64,000 bases of DNA from Ottowia flava (GTDB lineage: Bacteria > Pseudomonadota > Gammaproteobacteria > Burkholderiales > Burkholderiaceae_C). The position numbers and the translations under genes were made by a program. Below are positions 60,917-64,000 of this stretch, piece after piece (position 1 is the first letter of the stretch; each line of letters opens with the position of its first letter). The notes under the pieces are model-generated. The model was not told the DNA's origin and ran no database searches. It worked only from the letters and a program-made list of their open reading frames with translations. The stretch spans positions 186,001-250,000 of the forward strand of contig NZ_VRUA01000001.1 in NCBI RefSeq assembly GCF_008017535.1, given 5' to 3'.

Positions 60917-61939
60917 ATGACCCGTCTGCCCGCCGAGACACGCCAGCGCATTGCCGAGGTGGCCAGCCACGTGCTGATGGTGGGCGCACTGCTGCTGATC
61001 ATGTGGCAGAGCCTGCTGCCGGGTCTGCTGTGCGTCTGTCTGGGCTTTTTGAGCACACGCTGGTTCAGCCCCAAGCTGGCTGTGCTGACCCGCGCGCCGG
61101 ATGGCGAGGCCCCGCGCTTTGCCGCCGCCGTGGTCGCGCTGTTGCCGGTGCTGCTGCTGGCCATCGCCCTGCCGCGCACGCGCGGGTTGATTCTGGATGC
61201 GCCGGCGGTGTACCGCGACCTGCTGGGGTTTCTGGCCCGCACGGTGCTCGAATTCCGCGAAAAGCTGCCGACCGACCTGGCCACCCAACTGCCCGAAGGC
61301 GCGGCAGAGATCCAGCACGTCATCGCGGCCTACCTGGCCAGCAAGGCTGGCGCCATGGCCACCACCGGGCGCGCCTGGCTGGTCGGCCTGCTGTTCGCCT
61401 ACGTCGGGCTGCTGATCGGCGCGCTGGCGGCAGCGCGGCCCAGCGCCTTCGACCTGCGCCCGCTGGCGGCGCAGCTGCACCTGCGCCTGACGCGGTTTGG
61501 TGAAACCTTTCGCCAGATCGTGGTCGCGCAGTTCTGGATCGCGCTGTTCAACACCTGCCTGACCGCCATCTTCCTGCTGGTCCTGTTGCCGCTGACCGGC
61601 AACAAGCTGCCCTATTCCATGGCGCTGATCCTGCTGACGTTCGTGGCCGGGCTGGTGCCGATCGTGGGCAACCTGCTGTGCAACGCCGTGCTGACCCTGG
61701 TCGGCCTGTCAGTCTCCCCCAGCGTCGCGCTGGTCTGCCTGGCGTTCCTGGTGCTGATCCATAAGGCCGAATACTTCATCAACGCCAAGGTGATCGGCCA
61801 CCGCACCCATATGGGCGTGTGGGAGTTGCTGACGGTCATGTTCGTGATGGAAGCGATCTTCGGCCCACCTGGCCTGGTGGCCGCGCCGCTGTTCTACGCC
61901 TACTTCAAAAAAGAGCTGCAGGCGGCGGACTGGGTGTAA
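60917..61939 (+). CDS. AI-2E family transporter (PerM-like)
   Basis: A 340-residue inner-membrane protein with about eight TM helices, the central amphipathic region and the C-terminal LIHKAEYFINAKVIGHRTHM and ELLTVMFVMEAIFGPPGLV-like conserved end of the AI-2E/PerM family. It follows purM by 54 bp, as in related genomes. Despite the family name, the transported compound is unknown. Confidence 0.9.
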   Translation: MTRLPAETRQRIAEVASHVLMVGALLLIMWQSLLPGLLCVCLGFLSTRWFSPKLAVLTRAPDGEAPRFAAAVVALLPVLLLAIALPRTRGLILDAPAVYRDLLGFLARTVLEFREKLPTDLATQLPEGAAEIQHVIAAYLASKAGAMATTGRAWLVGLLFAYVGLLIGALAAARPSAFDLRPLAAQLHLRLTRFGETFRQIVVAQFWIALFNTCLTAIFLLVLLPLTGNKLPYSMALILLTFVAGLVPIVGNLLCNAVLTLVGLSVSPSVALVCLAFLVLIHKAEYFINAKVIGHRTHMGVWELLTVMFVMEAIFGPPGLVAAPLFYAYFKKELQAADWV

Positions 61940-62317
61940 CCACTGGCCGCTCGGGCGTCGAATGGGCCGCACCCGACGACACGTTCTGGCTGAGTCGGTC
62001 TTCAGATCGGCGGCTTTGCCATCAACGGATAGCTGGTCGTGCCAATCGCTTCAAGACCGGCGCTCGAAAAGCTGCTGCATGGGGTATTGGGACGCTGCTG
62101 CGTTTCCTGAGCTAAGCGAATTTTCTTAGCAAGACGGACCCGAGATCGCGGACAACCCGCTTGCTCCGCCAGCCGCCCGCAAATGTGCGCACTGAGAAGG
62201 CGGCCCGAACACTTTCGACACTGCGCGCAGGTTCCGACATCGGGCCACAGTCCGCACTGGATGCCGCTCGCACTCGAGCGCGCGACACGACAACGGCAGT
62301 TCACGCCCTGCCATTAC

Positions 62318-62375
62318 TACCAAAACAATAGCTGCCTGCGCAGATGGTTGTAGCGCTGGAGCCCGATATCTACCC
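62318..62375 (+). repeat. Dispersed repeat, copy 19
   Basis: Core 62329-62369 reads TAGCTGCCTGCGCAGATGG, then TTGTAGCGCTGGAGCCCGATAT; close to consensus. It lies between the AI-2E permease gene and the surface-protein promoter region. Confidence 0.9.
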
Positions 62376-62636
62376 AATCCTCGCAGCGAACACAAAGGCT
62401 TGGCCGCCGCAGGCGGCGAAGCATGGCGTCACCCAGGTTCCTTGGTCCAAAACGCTTTTTTTGCAGTGGCAGTTTCCCTGCACCGCACTGAAGACATTCG
62501 CCGTTTGGACATTCCCCCGCTTGCAGTGGTCATTTTCCACATTTGAATTCTTTTATCTCAAAGTAATTCTTATTTACTACTTATATCGACAAGTCTTGCT
62601 GATTGATTGTCGTAATGAGCCATTTTTTAACGTCTT

Positions 62637-62642
62637 TATAAT
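62637..62642 (+). promoter_or_regulatory. Possible -10 element of the surface-protein gene
   Basis: A perfect TATAAT stands 37 bp before the start codon in an AT-rich stretch. No good -35 hexamer is seen at 16-18 bp, so an activator or another sigma factor may be involved. Confidence 0.4.
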
Positions 62643-62678
62643 ATTAAAGTGCTACTCACTATCAACCAGGAGGTGGGT

Positions 62679-64000
62679 ATGCGCAGGATTGTGAAAATGT
62701 GCCGAAGCAGTTGGCGGCTGGCTCCATGGATGGCCGCGGCAGCAGTGCTGGCGTGGTCCGGCACAGTCTTCGCCGCTACGACCGGCACCGGTCAGGGCAC
62801 TGGCCTGCGAGCGACGGCTTCGGTGGCCGGTGTTGGTCTGGGCGTCCCTCTGGGAGACACCGGTTTGCGTACGGCGCCCGCGGATTTCAACAACAGCCAG
62901 TCAACGGTGGACGCTCAGGTCACCGCGGGTTCATTGCTGAATGTGACCGCCGGCGTGGTCAGTGGCGCCACGCAAAGCGCCTTGGCATTGAACCAGGTCA
63001 GCTCAACCGGTGGCGTGACCAATTTGAATCTGAGTCTGGTCAATGCCGACATCATCCCCCTCAGCCTGCTCAAGGTAACGGCCGATGCTGTCAGCTCCAA
63101 TGCCACAGTCGTCTGCAGCGGTGGCAGTCCGGTCGCTACCGGCAGCACCACCATCACGAATCTCAAAGTCACCGGCCCGCTCGGCTTGAACGTTCCGGTA
63201 ACCATCAATCCGACCGGCCCCACGGTCGTCAACGTGGCGGGCGTCGCCACGCTGACCATCAACGAGCAAACCGCGATCCCGAGTGGCCTGGTGGTGAACG
63301 CGCTGCACCTGGAGATCAATGTGCTGAACATCAATGCTGATGTGGTGATCGGACATTCGCGGGCGAGCATGCCCGATTGCGCGGCGGCCGCTGGCTCCGT
63401 GACCATCAGCGTTCCGAACATCAACGCCAGCAATCAGGGCGCAGTCCCGGTTCAAGGTTTGTGCACCTACGGCGGCGGTACCGTGACAATCACTTCCGAC
63501 CCGGCGATCGCTCCCGTCACCGCCGCCTGCACGCCGGCGGGAACCTACAGCGTGAACGCCAATGCCACAAGCCTTGCGAACGGCAACGTGACCTTCACAG
63601 CGACTCAGGATACGGCGACCGCCAGCACCACGGTCACCAAGGCCACCACAGCTAGGCTGCCGACGGTGACGGTGGACACGCCCGCCACCCCGATCTCTTA
63701 CGCCAACCAGGGCAGCTACGGGCCGATTACCGGCACCTGCAGTGAAACCGGCCAACCCGTCGCGGTGAAGGTCGGGACGGTGGACGTGCCCGGCGTCTCC
63801 TGTCTGGCCAGTGGCACATGGACAACCGGCCCGACGCCGCTCAATCTGACCACCTTGCCCGATGGGCCGGTGCTTATCACCGCGTCGCAAACGGATATCA
63901 ACGGCCGCACGGGCAGCGGCTCGGCCACGGTCAACAAGGACGCCACACCACCGGTCGTCACCATCGTCACGGCACCGGCCATCAACGCCACCAATGCGGG
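62679..64000 (+). CDS. Large secreted protein (choice-of-anchor-P-like, Ig-like repeats), truncated by window
   Basis: The frame is open from the ATG at 62679, preceded by AGGAGGTGGGT, to the right edge: 440 codons without a stop. A signal peptide ends VFA (residue 32). Residues 40-235 form a beta-rich domain (TLTINEQ at 191-197, NALHLEINVLNINADVVIGH at 207-226) resembling choice-of-anchor P family proteins. From about 236 on, Thr/Val/Ala-rich Ig-like modules begin; one spans roughly 328-422 with ITGTCSETGQPVAV and SGTWTTG. Paired Cys may form disulfides. The C-terminus, which would show an IPTL/PEP-CTERM or other anchor, is outside the window. Confidence 0.82.
   Translation, partial: MRRIVKMCRSSWRLAPWMAAAAVLAWSGTVFAATTGTGQGTGLRATASVAGVGLGVPLGDTGLRTAPADFNNSQSTVDAQVTAGSLLNVTAGVVSGATQSALALNQVSSTGGVTNLNLSLVNADIIPLSLLKVTADAVSSNATVVCSGGSPVATGSTTITNLKVTGPLGLNVPVTINPTGPTVVNVAGVATLTINEQTAIPSGLVVNALHLEINVLNINADVVIGHSRASMPDCAAAAGSVTISVPNINASNQGAVPVQGLCTYGGGTVTITSDPAIAPVTAACTPAGTYSVNANATSLANGNVTFTATQDTATASTTVTKATTARLPTVTVDTPATPISYANQGSYGPITGTCSETGQPVAVKVGTVDVPGVSCLASGTWTTGPTPLNLTTLPDGPVLITASQTDINGRTGSGSATVNKDATPPVVTIVTAPAINATNA

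Larger units (their letters stand above)
61940..62678. other. 739-bp region without a supported gene
   Basis: The first 380 bp are GC-rich and hold no recognisable gene; a short Cys-rich minus-strand frame (62002-62304) looks accidental. A dispersed repeat lies at 62318-62375. Two similar stretches (around 62455 and 62520) share TTGCAGTGG followed by a TTTCC-type tract. From about 62520 the DNA turns markedly AT-rich up to the next gene, consistent with a promoter region of foreign or strongly expressed character. Confidence 0.6.

Overview
The window looks like chromosomal DNA of a high-GC betaproteobacterium, most likely Comamonadaceae (Burkholderiales; the Acidovorax/Ottowia/Diaphorobacter neighbourhood). 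This rests on gene order (parE-slt-parC, dapA-bamC, pyrG-kdsA-DUF1330-eno-ftsB, hda divergent from purM, surE-pcm-nlpD-rlmD), a TAXI-TRAP transporter, a paired pimeloyl-CoA-type acyl-CoA dehydrogenase, and a dense family of short dispersed repeats. The species cannot be named from the sequence alone.

Layout. 1-13 kb: purN, yceH, two acyl-CoA dehydrogenase subunits, an OmpW porin, an MdtD-like exporter, a small P-loop kinase, an HNH nuclease, a dienoyl-CoA-isomerase-like crotonase, queF with an alpha/beta hydrolase, a prolyl-4-hydroxylase-like enzyme, and head-to-head yaaA/truC. 13-22.7 kb: an uncharacterised protein behind an FNR-type site, the TAXI-TRAP permease and binding protein, a class III aminotransferase, a 3-hydroxybutyrate dehydrogenase, an IS5 transposase relic and the yeiH/yeiE pair. 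23.7-36.2 kb: rlmD, nlpD, pcm, surE, a quinone oxidoreductase, a frameshifted polysaccharide deacetylase and the topoisomerase IV cluster parC-slt-parE. 36-50.3 kb: a methyltransferase, dapA, bamC, an MBL hydrolase, an Ala-rich lipoprotein, a RoxA-type ribosomal oxygenase, a SlyD-like PPIase, coaBC-dut and pyrG-kdsA-DUF1330-eno-ftsB. 50.3-62 kb: rpsP-rimM (without trmD-rplS), acetyltransferase and TM2 genes, pit phosphate transport, GST, folK-pcnB-HAD phosphatase-hda, purM and an AI-2E-family permease. The right end holds an AT-rich promoter region and the first 440 codons of a large secreted protein that runs off the window.

The most striking structure is a repeat of about 40-65 bp present at least 19 times, roughly once per 3.4 kb, in both orientations. 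Most copies are intergenic, but five lie inside the reading frames of housekeeping proteins (YceH, RlmD, ParC, CoaBC, PcnB). The four read antisense to the element all use the same frame and give near-identical peptide inserts. Other copies supply the start codons of rlmD and an alpha/beta hydrolase and the stop codon of hda. Other points of interest are an intrinsic-terminator sequence inside rimM, the absence of rpoS and of trmD-rplS from their usual places, and start codons of yaaA and truC that share one CATG.
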